Below are positions 21,147 through 31,188 of a stretch of DNA of 31,254 bases, piece by piece; position 1 is the first letter of the stretch, and the number at the start of each line of letters is the position of its first letter. A program made the translations under genes and the position numbers. The stretch comes from Schoenoplectus triqueter (lineage: Eukaryota > Streptophyta > Magnoliopsida > Poales > Cyperaceae), in the NCBI GenBank assembly GCA_964058805.1, contig CAXKVV010000879.1, forward strand, positions 1 through 31,254. The letters are read 5' to 3'. The notes beneath the pieces are model-generated. The model was not told where the DNA came from. It worked only from the letters and a program-made list of their open reading frames with translations, and made no database searches.

Positions 21147-21347
21147 TTATTAGCTATGAGAGTTGGTTACTACATGTATAAATATGCGATAATATAATCT
21201 TATGAAAAAGAATTGCTTCAAAAAGAGTATAGAAAAACACAAGTTTCGTAAATAATATAATATGCAGTTATAATTTTATTTGTTCGAAGCAGAGAGTATA
21301 ATATGTAATTGCAGTTAATTTTCGTTTTTTCTTATGAATGTTCTATA

Positions 21348-21749
21348 ATGAGATTAATGGATGATTTTTGTGCCTCACATATTAATTTGTCGATAGTCCG
21401 ATACTATTATGATGGATCATCATCATCTGCGTTGGCCAGCACCGGGGCACCACAACCCACCAAGTACACAATCCTTAATTCCTTATGCTTAAAAGTACTC
21501 ATTAGACATCATATAGTACTCGATGCACAATACGTTATGAAATTCATGTTACAAAATATTGTAAGGGGGGCGAAACTCTTAAAATTCAATTTACATGAAT
21601 CTCACGTGAATCTTGATGAACAGTTGAACAGAGAACATCTACCAACCGGCCCACAGGATACATGCTGCTGGTTGGAAATGGGAAAGGAAGAGTGTTTCCC
21701 GTCTGATATCCGCAATTTTAGGAGGGAATTGCTATATAGTACTAACTAA
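21348..21749 (+). CDS. Unrecognised ORF, 133 codons
   Basis: Open from the ATG at 21348 to TAA at 21747-21749. It is the longest frame outside the Furry-like gene that starts with ATG, and its middle (21420-21700) has balanced composition. Residues such as SSSSALASTGAPQPTKY near the start and TCCWLEMGKEECFPSD near the end match no family I can name. There are no membrane segments or known motifs. It might be one exon of a gene, a transposon remnant, or chance. Confidence 0.25.
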   Translation: MRLMDDFCASHINLSIVRYYYDGSSSSALASTGAPQPTKYTILNSLCLKVLIRHHIVLDAQYVMKFMLQNIVRGAKLLKFNLHESHVNLDEQLNREHLPTGPQDTCCWLEMGKEECFPSDIRNFRRELLYSTN

Positions 21750-22800
21750 TATGAACAAAAGGGAACAAAATGACATTTGTAAGAACTTTTTAAATATTAT
21801 AATATTTTTTCTAAAAAATGCTTATTACGCCAAGAATAAATTCAGAACGAAGAACAGACGTCTTTTTTTTTTGCTAAAAAAAATACAACTGTATATATAA
21901 ATTGAACCTTTTCCAAATTATTCGGATAAGTTTCTTGATGGACATTTTTTAATTAAACTAAAATTTTAAAACTTAAAAAAATAAATCAAATAATTTCTGA
22001 AAATTAATTCAGTCGGTCAGCACAAGAGTTAATGTTTACTTACATTAGTGAACATATATATATTGATTACACTCGAAATAAAGAGTATGATTTTTTTATG
22101 TAATTACATTGAAAATATAATTAGCAAGTATGATTTCTTTTTTATCAAAAAATGTAAACTAAAAATATATGAATTTTCGAACTTATTTTTTATTCCCTTA
22201 AACTGAACACTTAATTATCGAAAATACAGACCTTGTCATTATAGAGTACATACTTGTTCCTTGGACTTCTATACTCATTGCTCAAATCACCCATAAAGTT
22301 AATGCACATTTTGTTCACAAATTTTAGAAAATGTAAATACATATTCAATTATCGCATTATTCACAGGCATGTAGTTCTTTCATAATGCACAAATTATTTA
22401 TCTTTTTGAAACTTGGACGAAAACAATTGAAGGTGTTCAGTTAGGAGGAAGATTTGACAAGTAGTATTAAGATAAATTGTTAATGAATTGTAGGTAGACA
22501 TTTGTCTCAAAATTCCTCTCACTTAGTAACCAAATTTTTTCCTATTATTATACTAATACTTTACTTGAAATGAAGTAAGGTCATATGTCACACATTCCAT
22601 GAATTGAATTAAAGTGCACCCCAGACACGATAATGAATTTAATGTTGGTCCAACCGTCCATGCACTATTCTGGATTTGGTAATAGTCTATGGTCAAATTA
22701 AGGATCAAACATAGAGACCTATCTCATAATCAAGTCGCCGACAATTAAATTACGTCTCAGCAACTAATCAATTATATTTAGACTAAGGGGCCACACTGTT
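21750..22800. other. AT-rich intergenic, nothing recognised
   Basis: Several poly-A/T runs and no supported feature. Confidence 0.5.
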
Positions 22801-23119
22801 AGTAGTCTTTTGCAAATATCCAGGTGTAAGGTGCTCAAGCTTTGCCTTCTCTTGACTTGTGCTTTTCACGTTTTTCTGCTTTCCAAAACAATGGATTTCT
22901 CTGCGTCTAAGCAACGAATCCATAGGATTCGAAAGATTTCAGTGTTTATTTGTTATTAGTTGTGTCCTTGTCTAACGACATAATTCGATCTGATTTTGTC
23001 GTAGTCATAATCTGTCGCGTAGAACTCTCCCCTCTCTGTCTCTCTTGCTGGTCTGGTTATTAGCTGGAGTTGATGATGCTTGATGACATGATTAAGTGAC
23101 CAAGCTTATGTAATATGTT
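22801..23119. other. Less AT-rich stretch with a 22-codon mini-ORF
   Basis: An ATG at 22891 in favourable plant context (AAACAATGG) opens MDFSASKQRIHRIRKISVFI and stops at TAG 22957-22959. Pyrimidine-rich sequence lies upstream and a CT-rich patch follows at about 23028-23047. It resembles a 5' UTR or leader, but no downstream gene was found. Confidence 0.2.
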
Positions 23120-23124
23120 TATTA

Positions 23125-23162
<38 letters not shown>
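23120..23162. repeat. (ATT)n microsatellite
   Basis: About fourteen ATT/TTA units with one G interruption. Confidence 0.95.
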
Positions 23163-23164
<2 letters not shown>

Positions 23165-23560
23165 TTGCTTCGATTGACTGAAAGGGTAATCTTAGTGTAA
23201 ATTTATTTCTTGATATATCAAATTAATATTGTCTTCACACTTTGTTTATCAAAATTGTGATAATCAAACGACTTTAAAATGTGTCGTTTGTCTTAAATTA
23301 ATTCTGGTCTAATTTTCTATTTCTTTGATCATAAATAAAAATCCACCAGAAGCAAATCCTAAAAGTTTCACATTTATTTAAAAGTACATCGCTGACTTTT
23401 AAAACGGGACAAATTGAATACATACACAACTTAAATGGTATAGAGTAAATATAAAAATTCGTTCTTTTAATTTAAATTGTATTGTAAAAAATATCAAATT
23501 CTTGTGCTATTAAAATAAACTTGTCTTAAATTTCTGCTAAAAATTTACAATATATCATAT

Positions 23561-23915
23561 TAGGGTGTCAATTATCAACCCGACCTGATCCGACATGACC
23601 TGAAAATAAATGGGTCGGGTATGAGTTTAATTTTTTTTGACCCGAATCGGATCGGGTTGGGTTCGGGTCAACCCGACCCGACCCAAATAATTATGATTTA
23701 GTACTAATGAAAGCTTAAATCTATACTAATTATATAGTAATTAAGATTAATTATAAATTAATCAATATTTAATGGCTTAAAATTATATAAAAATAATTAA
23801 TAAATATTTAGTTATTTTACACGGGTCGAGTCGGGTCGACCCGTGACCCGATCGGGTCGGGTATGATTTAAGATTTTTTGACCCGAATTTAATCAGGTCG
23901 GATTCGAGTCGGATA
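23561..23915. repeat. Repeated-motif element with CGGGTC / CCCGACC motifs
   Basis: Left end TAGGGTGTCAATTATC, then many CCCGACC, GGGTCGGG and TTGACCCGAAT motifs. A segment of about 60 bases (GGGTCGGGTATGA...TTTTTTTGACCCGAA) occurs twice in direct orientation, at about 23610 and 23857. A matching right terminus (...TGACACCCTA) is absent, so the element is truncated or rearranged. Confidence 0.6.
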
Positions 23916-24594
23916 AAAAATAATAATAAAATAATATGACCATTTAATCTAATTATTTTTCTATTTGAAAAAAGATCTATATGTAATCTTTTCTTAAAGT
24001 TGAACAAATTAATCTCTACTCCTTATTAAACACATAAATGGTCTGATTCTGCAACAATCTAGATTTTTTGTTGAATTTTTAGAGCTAATATCAGATATCA
24101 GATTGCGTTTTTCATTAAATAATGTTACTATCTCTATGGACGTTTGTATTGAAGCTATAATTTTCTCTCAATTTTGACTGTTACACAAAATACTGCATAA
24201 TTTAGGAGTACAATTGCTCCACTTTTTTTCTTTTTTTTTCTTAGATTGTCATCAATTATAAATTTTAACTTTTCTTAAATTCTGAATATCAACTTTCTCT
24301 CAATTCTACATTTATTTTACATTAATTATGTATTCATGATTAAAATTTATATTAATTACTAAATTATCTTCTTTTTATTTTCTTTTTTTTCACATAAAGA
24401 TATAAATTTTTATATTTTTAAAAGACATCACCGTAGCAACGTACATATAAGATACTAGTATTATAGTTATAATTTTCATAATTGAGATAAAGAGGAATGG
24501 TAAATTTTCCAATTTTTTTTATAATTGGGACAAAGAGAAAAGTCAAATTTCAAATATTTATAAAAGATTGTTTACCAAAATATCAAATGTAAGA
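23916..24594. other. AT-rich intergenic, nothing recognised
   Basis: Pyrimidine-rich on the plus strand (24210-24380), no genes or element ends. Confidence 0.5.
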
Positions 24595-25347
24595 TGAGTA
24601 AATTACATAAGTGATCCCTAAAGTAATATTCTTTTACCAAATTGGTCCTTAAAGTATCAATTATATCAATTTGATCCTTAACGTATCACTTTGTTATCAA
24701 ATTGATTGTTAAAGTTTCAAAAATACCATTTTAGTCTCTAAAATTTCAGTTACTTATTATTTTAGTCCTTAAATATTTTTATTTATATCAAATTAGTCCT
24801 ATCATTATTAATACTAAAAAATAAATATTTACATTTACATCCATATCATATAATATATCTTATAGTTTGTGAAAAATATTATAAGCATCATATGAATTAA
24901 TTTATAATAATACGATATTAATGTAGTATTTTTATTATTATATTCATACTAGTTACAATGCTAAAAATTAATTCTATGATAAATGAGAATATCACTTTTT
25001 AATAAAATCTAAATAGGACTAATTTGACATAAATTAAAAGGTTCAAGGACTAATATGATAACAAAGTGATACCTTAAATATCTAATTGATAATTTTAAAA
25101 TTTGAAGGATCAATTTGATAAAGTGATGATACTTTAAGGATCATTTATATAATGAGAGGGGATCGGTTGATAACGAGTTATTTTGATAACCTTGACAATA
25201 GACTTCTAAAAAAATAGAAAAAAAATCTTAAAAATGAGAAAAAAATATAGATGTATTTTCACCTATGAATTGATGATCATTCAAATTTTATATAATTTCA
25301 TAAAATAATTCATTGTTAACGGATCCCTCTCTTATATAATTTACTCA
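24595..25347 (+). mobile_element. Long-TIR non-autonomous element, copy 2, interrupted by a MITE
   Basis: Ends TGAGTAAATTACATAAGTGATCC (as its first bases) and, read inward from the right, TGAGTAAATTATATAA then ATGATCC once the nested MITE is removed. Arms carry repeated AAATTGATCCTTAAAG motifs. The centre is homologous to the copy at 17772-18325 in reverse orientation. No clear target duplication was seen, and it carries no coding frame. Confidence 0.7.
25154..25331. mobile_element. Mutator-type MITE with perfect 9-bp target duplication
   Basis: Inverted ends GAGAGGGGATCGGTTGATAA and, from the right inward, GAGAGGGATCCGTTAACAA. Flanked on both sides by TTATATAAT (25145-25153 and 25332-25340), a perfect 9-bp duplication typical of Mutator-like elements. 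Length is 178 bases. It sits inside the right terminus of the element at 24595-25347. Confidence 0.85.
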
Positions 25348-26599
25348 ATATAGAATATATTATAATTTTAGTCAAATTTACAGTCAAACTATTTATCGAC
25401 AATTGCAGGCTGACCTCTGTATTTCTAGAACCGATCAAATTTAACTTTAGTTATACACCTATTTGACAGTCAAAATTCTCCATTTATAATTTTCGATCTA
25501 TACATCTTTTTTTCCTCGCAATACATATCTTTGTAATTTTAGTTCATGTAAGCCAATACAGCACTTTCCGTGTCGGATAATTGTCGGTTCCATTGATGCC
25601 ATTTTTCATGACCACTTTATGTTCTTTTTGTACCCATTAGGTAGTTCGCCGACAACACACTAAAATGCACAGAACATCCGGCTTAAAAATTAAAAGTTCT
25701 TTATAACATTTTTTTTTAGTTACGTGTGCTATAAATAAATCGTTCGAGGTTTCTCAATGGTTATGTAGGGACATTAAATAAATATGGTACGGCCGGATTG
25801 ATGATAATATTTGTGTGTTCACATTCATTTAAATTTATTCTATTCGTAACATAAATTAGTCTTATATATGTTCTATTGGTATATTTCAAGTTAACGGATA
25901 ATGAACACTATAATGAATAACTAATTAATAAATTTGGAGCTTATCTAGTATATAAATAAGTTATTTGTAGTGGATAAATAAATATAGTACTGATTTGAAC
26001 ATATTATATACATCATGTCGTAAATTATAAAATTATTATAATTATGGGTCCTATTGTTTTACAAAATTATAAAAATGGTATAATATATTTGATAATATTA
26101 AGTAATAATATTGTTAAATATTGAAAACTATAATTATTGGTCTTAATAATAATATATAATTAAGTATTCTTGCATTCTCAATGGATAAGTCTTTTTTTTA
26201 AAAAGACTCCCATTAATTTGATATATATTATTTTTTGTAAGTCTTTTTTTTCAGAACTTAAATCTGCATTATTTTATAGAGAGATGGCACTAATTATCAT
26301 CTGGTGCAAGCTCTTGAATAAGTTAACAAAAACAATTTTAAATGTACTTATCTGAAATAATATATGCATTAATTACATGAACAATGGTTACACCAAGGAA
26401 AAACATCCTAAGATACTCCGTGTGGAAATATAAGATCAACTTCAAGCTCTCCTCAAGCAGGGGCGGTGCAGATGCGTCTGACGTGTCAAAACATGAGGGA
26501 TTCACACGCATTAATCGAACACTAAGTAGCACAAACTAATTAACTAATAATTAATTATAAAGTAATTGAAACATATGACATAGAAAAATTGGTGCCGCC
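25348..26599. other. AT-rich intergenic; a lone hAT-like end at about 26459
   Basis: CAGGGGCGGTGCAGATG near 26459 resembles the hAT-type end at 26798, but no partner end or duplication was found. No gene was supported. Confidence 0.45.
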
Positions 26600-26701
26600 A
26601 TGGCGACGGAGACGTCGATGAAGGTGTCGTGTTCAGTCAAAAGTGACACGGTAGTGGAGTACCATCTGACTGGTTCAAAGTTACAAAAGATAACGCGCTA
26701 A
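26600..26701 (+). CDS. Short G/C-rich ORF (33 codons), doubtful
   Basis: ATG in strong context (GCCGCCATGGCG). It encodes MATETSMKVSCSVKSDTVVE then YHLTGSKLQKITR and stops at TAA 26699-26701. It stands out by composition from the AT-rich surroundings and looks like the beginning of a gene. No continuation or homologue was recognised, so it may be a captured first-exon fragment. Confidence 0.2.
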   Translation: MATETSMKVSCSVKSDTVVEYHLTGSKLQKITR

Positions 26702-26797
26702 CTTTTCTCATAAACAACCTTAATTTTTTTAAATTGCTTTTTTGGTATTTCTCTAAGTCATTTAGTTAACAATTGTTTGGTACACAATACCAGGATC

Positions 26798-26957
26798 CAG
26801 GGGCGGATCCAAGGTAGGCGCCAGCCGGCGCTCAGGAACCCTTTCGGTTCACTGAAAAATAAATATCGTATGGTAAAAAATAAAATTTTTTTTGACCCGA
26901 ATATTTTATTTATTTGAACCGGGCACCCCCTATCAATCGTTTCTGGCTCCGCCCCTG
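26798..26957. mobile_element. hAT-type MITE, 160 bp, perfect 8-bp target duplication
   Basis: Inverted ends CAGGGGCGGATCC and, from the right inward, CAGGGGCGGAGCC. Flanked by CCAGGATC at 26790-26797 and 26958-26965. No coding capacity. The intact duplication points to a fairly recent insertion. Confidence 0.92.
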
Positions 26958-26965
26958 CCAGGATC

Positions 26966-27949
26966 AATGAGGGGGGCTGCTAGTTGATGCTGAGAGAATA
27001 GGCAGGGAAACATTTTTTAGGTTCAGCCAAAATTACAATGTTTTTTTCTTGTCCGAGTGGAGGTAAAGGCTAATTTCAGAGAGAAGACGGTGGGGGAAGG
27101 CACATGGTATGAAAGTTATATGTCCATTTTTTTATAGCGTATAAATTTATTCATTATTTAAATTTCACTAAATCAAATTACAGTGGTAAATGGTATTGTA
27201 AGTTTCAATAAATCAAATTAGAAAAAAATATTAATACAGATTAAGTAGGAATGCGGAGAAAGTAAATAAAATGAGAATATATAAAATTGTAATATAAATA
27301 TATCCCTAATGAAAATAAAATAAAATTATAAAAAGAGAGAGAGGAAGAGTTAGGAGAGTATTAACTTTCATAAGATTTAGAAAACAGACTGTCTGAAATT
27401 AATTTTCACTTTTAGATTCATGAGGTCTGCTTATTTTAGACACTTTACTTATGTAAAATACTCTTGATGATGTGAATTCGAGTTAAGATCGGATCATGTG
27501 GCAAATGTGAAGAAGGTACTGACTAAGAGAAAGAGAGAAGTGGTTGTCGGGAGAATTACATATATTTTTAAACACAAAAAATAATTTCAAAAGCATAAGC
27601 TTTTCTACATCATATCCGAGAATAATCCAAGTTAGAAAAATTACGGAATTGACTTGCAGACATGAGATAATAGCACGTTTTACATTTTTTTGTTATTTCT
27701 ACAACTGTTTAATTAAGTTACATCAGATTTGGGATATTCATTATCATTACAAGTTAAAAATTATCATGAAAAATATTTTTATTAAATATGATAATAGATA
27801 TTTTAATCAAGACCCATAAGTGATTCAAACTTGACTTCATCAAACAGATTTTGGAATTTTGTCACTCTGAATATAAATAGACGGTTACCTACGATAAATT
27901 TCAAAAGCAAATAGCCAAGACATTCATTTGCATGTTATATACGATCCGG
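26966..27949. other. AT-rich intergenic, nothing recognised
   Basis: A frame of 91 codons at 27544-27819 lacks a reliable start and is A/T-driven. No element ends. Confidence 0.5.
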
Positions 27950-27957
27950 GCCGTCCC

Positions 27958-28614
27958 TAGGGGTGTTAACGGATCGGATAATATCTGATTTTATCCTCGA
28001 TCCGATTAGAAAAATAATGAAAATTATCTGATCCGTATCCGTATCCAGAGATATCTGTATCCGAAATTCATTTACGGATGCAGATACGGTAAGACCCTTA
28101 CATATCTGTATCCAACCGTTTAGCTATTATTCATCAATATCCGACATTATCTGAAGATATCCGATCTGATATTATCCGATTTTATCCGGATATGTATCCG
28201 AAATATTTCTATTATATATTTTTTAATTAGATATTTATCATTCATTATAAATCTAATTTATTTTATATTTAATTTATGTTAATGTATCATATTTTTTATA
28301 ATTCATTATACATTTAAACTACTAATATAATAATAATAATAATTAATATTTATAATTTATAATTAATGATTTTATCATAAAATACTATATAATTTTTTTA
28401 ATGATACATATAATTTTTTTATTTAATATCCGAAATATATCCATATTCGTATTTATATCCGTCCGATATCCGATCCGTATCCGATATTCGTCGAATATCT
28501 GATTCGTATCCGTATCCGATACTATCTGTATCCGGATCCGAATCCGAAAAATGATAACGAATACGAATACGATAAAAACATTATCTGTCCTTATCCGATC
28601 CGTTTACACCCCTA
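27958..28614. mobile_element. hAT-like element with ATATCCG motif arrays and perfect 8-bp target duplication
   Basis: Left end TAGGGGTGTTAACGGATCGG and, from the right inward, TAGGGGTGTAAACGGATCGG. Flanked by GCCGTCCC at 27950-27957 and 28615-28622. Each end (about 240 and 180 bases) is filled with many variants of TATCCG / CGGATA; the middle is A/T only. Length is 657 bases, no transposase. Confidence 0.92.
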
Positions 28615-28622
28615 GCCGTCCC

Positions 28623-28832
28623 CGTCCGATATAAATCGAACAGAAGACAGAAGGCCTAGAAGGATAGTACACAACTGTTCACTAAATGACGTACGTTGTG
28701 AATTCTTTTTTCTAAAAATATATATATTAGAAAAGGGTATTTTTTTTCTTCTAACCTCAGAAAATACAAGCGTAATTATTTAATATTTATCCTTCACACC
28801 TCAATTATAGTTTTTAACTTGGTCTCTATGAT
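28623..28832. other. Short intergenic spacer, nothing recognised
   Basis: Spacer between two elements. Confidence 0.5.
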
Positions 28833-29167
28833 TAGGGTTGTCAACGAATTCCGTTTCGATCATTTCGTTTCGTGGTAACGAAATAAATTTCTGTTTCATT
28901 TTATTAAACAAAACTGTTTTCTTTTTCGCGCAAAGAATGAAACGGTTAATGAAACAATATTTTTCATTTCGTTAAGAGTATTTCAGTATAAAATATACGA
29001 AATTTCATGTTTCGTTCCATTTCGTGATAAACGAAACGGTTAACGAAACAATTTTCTGTTTCGTTTATTAAATGAAACGGTTAATGAAAATATTTTTTTA
29101 TTTCATTTATTAAACGAAACGGTTAATGACACTGTTTCATCACCGTTTCAGCCGTTTGACATCCCTA
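28833..29167. mobile_element. hAT-like element with repeated GAAACGGTTAA motifs
   Basis: Left end TAGGGTTGTCAACG and, from the right inward, TAGGGATGTCAAACGG. The interior is made of variants of GAAACGGTTAACGAAAC and TTTCGTTTC. The 8-base flanks TCTATGAT and TCTGCAGA agree at only the first three bases, so the duplication is not convincing. Confidence 0.7.
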
Positions 29168-29492
29168 TCTGCAGATAAAAAATAGATTTTACATGAGACT
29201 ATCGCTTGTTCAATTGTCCTTTGTCAAACATGGTCGCAAAAATGTATATGTTATTATATGAATTTGTTATCCGTACTTCATTCAAAGAGATCGTGTCATG
29301 CTTATATTCACATATTTGTTTGAAATTCGGTGTATGCCATCAAGGACATTTAACATTATTTTTTAGTTTTATCTCGTATTAAGACATTTCTAATTTATAC
29401 AAACCAAATAGAGCTTTATGATTAAGTTGAGGCATTATCAACGATGACATATTAGTTGTTAATGCTTGCACAAATATATATATATATATATA
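29168..29492. other. Intergenic, ends in a (TA)n run
   Basis: TA repeat at about 29474-29492 precedes the foldback MITE. Otherwise no feature. Confidence 0.5.
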
Positions 29493-29895
29493 GAGTGAGG
29501 CTATGGTGCTTCGCGAAGCACAAAACCTCCTGTGCTTCGCGTCCGTATCTCGAATTTGAAAGTTCATACGCTCAATCCAAACCGTTGAACATGATCTTCA
29601 TATTGAAATATCTTTGGAGATCAAATTTTATATTTTTTTGAATTTTTTTTCTATTTTTTAAATGAGTATAAAATTTGCTGATCTAACGATTTCTGCACCA
29701 TCCAAAACTAGCGATTTTGTACCCATCTAAAAAATAGCAAAAAAATTCAAAAAAATATAAATTTTGATCTCCAAAGATAGTTCAATATGAAGATCATGTT
29801 CAACGGTTTGGATCGGGCATATGAACTTTCAAATTTGAGATACGGACGCGAAGCACGGGAGGTTTTGTGCTTCACGAAGCACCATAGCCTCACTC
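29493..29895. mobile_element. Long foldback MITE with nested palindrome
   Basis: Starts GAGTGAGGCTATGGTGCTTC and, from the right inward, reads GAGTGAGGCTATGGTGCTTC as well. The two arms of about 200 bases are near-perfect inverted copies with a small loop near 29695. Each arm contains GTGCTTCGCGAAGCAC or a one-base variant (29506-29521 and 29867-29882), itself a palindrome. It sits in TA-repeat DNA, so the target duplication is ambiguous. No coding frame. Confidence 0.88.
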
Positions 29896-30043
29896 TATAT
29901 GTATATATATATCAATATATAGTCATTTGGTTGAGGATATAAGAAAAAGAGATTTCATTATTTTTCTATTTATTTGCACTTTTTTAGATTTTTTGTCATA
30001 TTGACTTGTTTATTTTAATAGAGTATACGTCTATAGTTACTTG

Positions 30044-30492
30044 CAGTGGCGGATCTAGGATTTTGATTAGGAGGGGGGCAATTATCGGATTGTAATGGCT
30101 TATCGGGTTCAAATCCATTAACTAACCGGGTACTAAATAAAAAAATTAATAATTTAATATATATACTTTACTAATAAATTTTTTATTAAATAATAACATT
30201 TTATATATTAAAATAACAATAAAATAAAGCTCAAAGTAATAGATAATCAAGTTGACGAAGAAAGTTTTCGACTAAGGAACTTTATATTTTGATATCTTTG
30301 CATAATTATTTCATTATGTACGGTATTAAATATTTTTTTCTCAATAAAAATAACCAGACAATTCAGGAGGGGGGGGGGGGCAAAACAAATTTCCAGGGAG
30401 GCACGTGCCGAAAACATTACCGAAAAGCACTATTTTTCAAAATCCAGGGGGGGGGACACGTGCCCCCCTGAATTTAACTGGGTCCGCTCCTG
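30044..30492. mobile_element. hAT-type MITE, 449 bp, perfect 8-bp target duplication, with G tracts
   Basis: Ends CAGTGGCGGATCTAGG and, from the right inward, CAGGAGCGGACCCAG. Flanked by GTTACTTG at 30036-30043 and 30493-30500. Inside are G runs at about 30368-30379 and 30448-30456, and a CACGTGCC block. Distantly similar at its ends to the MITE at 26798. Confidence 0.92.
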
Positions 30493-30500
30493 GTTACTTG

Positions 30501-30761
30501 GCCTTTTTCAAAAGGAAAATAAAAAAATCAATTAATTAATCTTTTCTATTATATTGACTTAATTATTGAATAAGATTTTGAACAAGTTTCTCTCTTTAAT
30601 CAAAGAAAACAATCCGAAACAATTTGAAATAAAACTGATCTTATAAAAATTACCGAATAAAATTGAAATTCGGTAAAAGATTACTTCTTAAAATTTAAAA
30701 TCAACTAACAATGAACAATCTGATGAAGAGAGGTTGGAATATGATTAGTATTTGTGTAATA
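30501..30761. other. AT-rich spacer, nothing recognised
   Basis: No gene or element ends. Confidence 0.5.
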
Positions 30762-30880
30762 TAGGACTGTCAATGACGTCTTTTTGATCATTTACCTAAT
30801 CGATAAGATAGATATAGATAAAATTTTATTTTTTTAAGTCATTAGATATAGACATGGGTAAGAAAAAAAATATTTTTTTA
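30762..30880. repeat. Fragment of a hAT-like repeated-motif element
   Basis: Left terminus TAGGACTGTCAATGACG resembles the ends at 12506-13136 (TAGGGCTGTCAATGG, read inward). Motifs GATAAGATAGATATAGATAA and TTTTTTTAAGTCAT occur twice in varied form. No right end. Confidence 0.45.
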
Positions 30881-30989
30881 AGTCATCAACTAGCCTTAGG
30901 AAGGAGGACAGAGTGAGTACCCATGCATCCCCTCATATTCAATTTTCGATTAAATTTATTTTCAAAAATTCATTTCCTGCCCCCTCTTC

Positions 30990-31188
30990 TCTAATTCCTC
31001 CACGTGTTAATATACAACAGCGCGTGTTATATATATCACTCCTTCTGCCCTCTCACCTTCCCACCAAACGAAACATTCTCATCCCAACCAAAGCCATTAA
31101 TTGCTGAGTTCAAGCTTGGTTCAAGCTTACAAAATCAAAAGAAAAAAAATACAGAGCATATAAATTGCTCACTCTACAGTCCCAAACA
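30990..31188 (+). promoter_or_regulatory. Putative core promoter and 5' UTR of the right-edge gene
   Basis: A G-box CACGTG lies at 31001-31006, a TATA-like TTATATATAT at 31027-31036, and a pyrimidine-rich patch at about 31037-31062. These are three usual parts of plant promoters in the usual order. The presumed leader (about 31060-31188) is C/A-rich and leads to the ATG at 31189. The transcription start is inferred. Confidence 0.55.

Noticed and set aside
26338..26532. Minus-strand 64-codon frame
   Set aside because: Crosses a hAT-like terminus sequence and matches no family.
26459..26957. A 500-bp hAT element from CAGGGGCGG at 26459 to the end at 26957
   Set aside because: Flanking bases do not form a target duplication, whereas 26798-26957 has a perfect one.
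27958..29167. Dense short repeats as a CRISPR-like array or satellite
   Set aside because: Spacing is irregular, motifs occur on both strands, and the blocks are bounded by transposon ends with target duplications.
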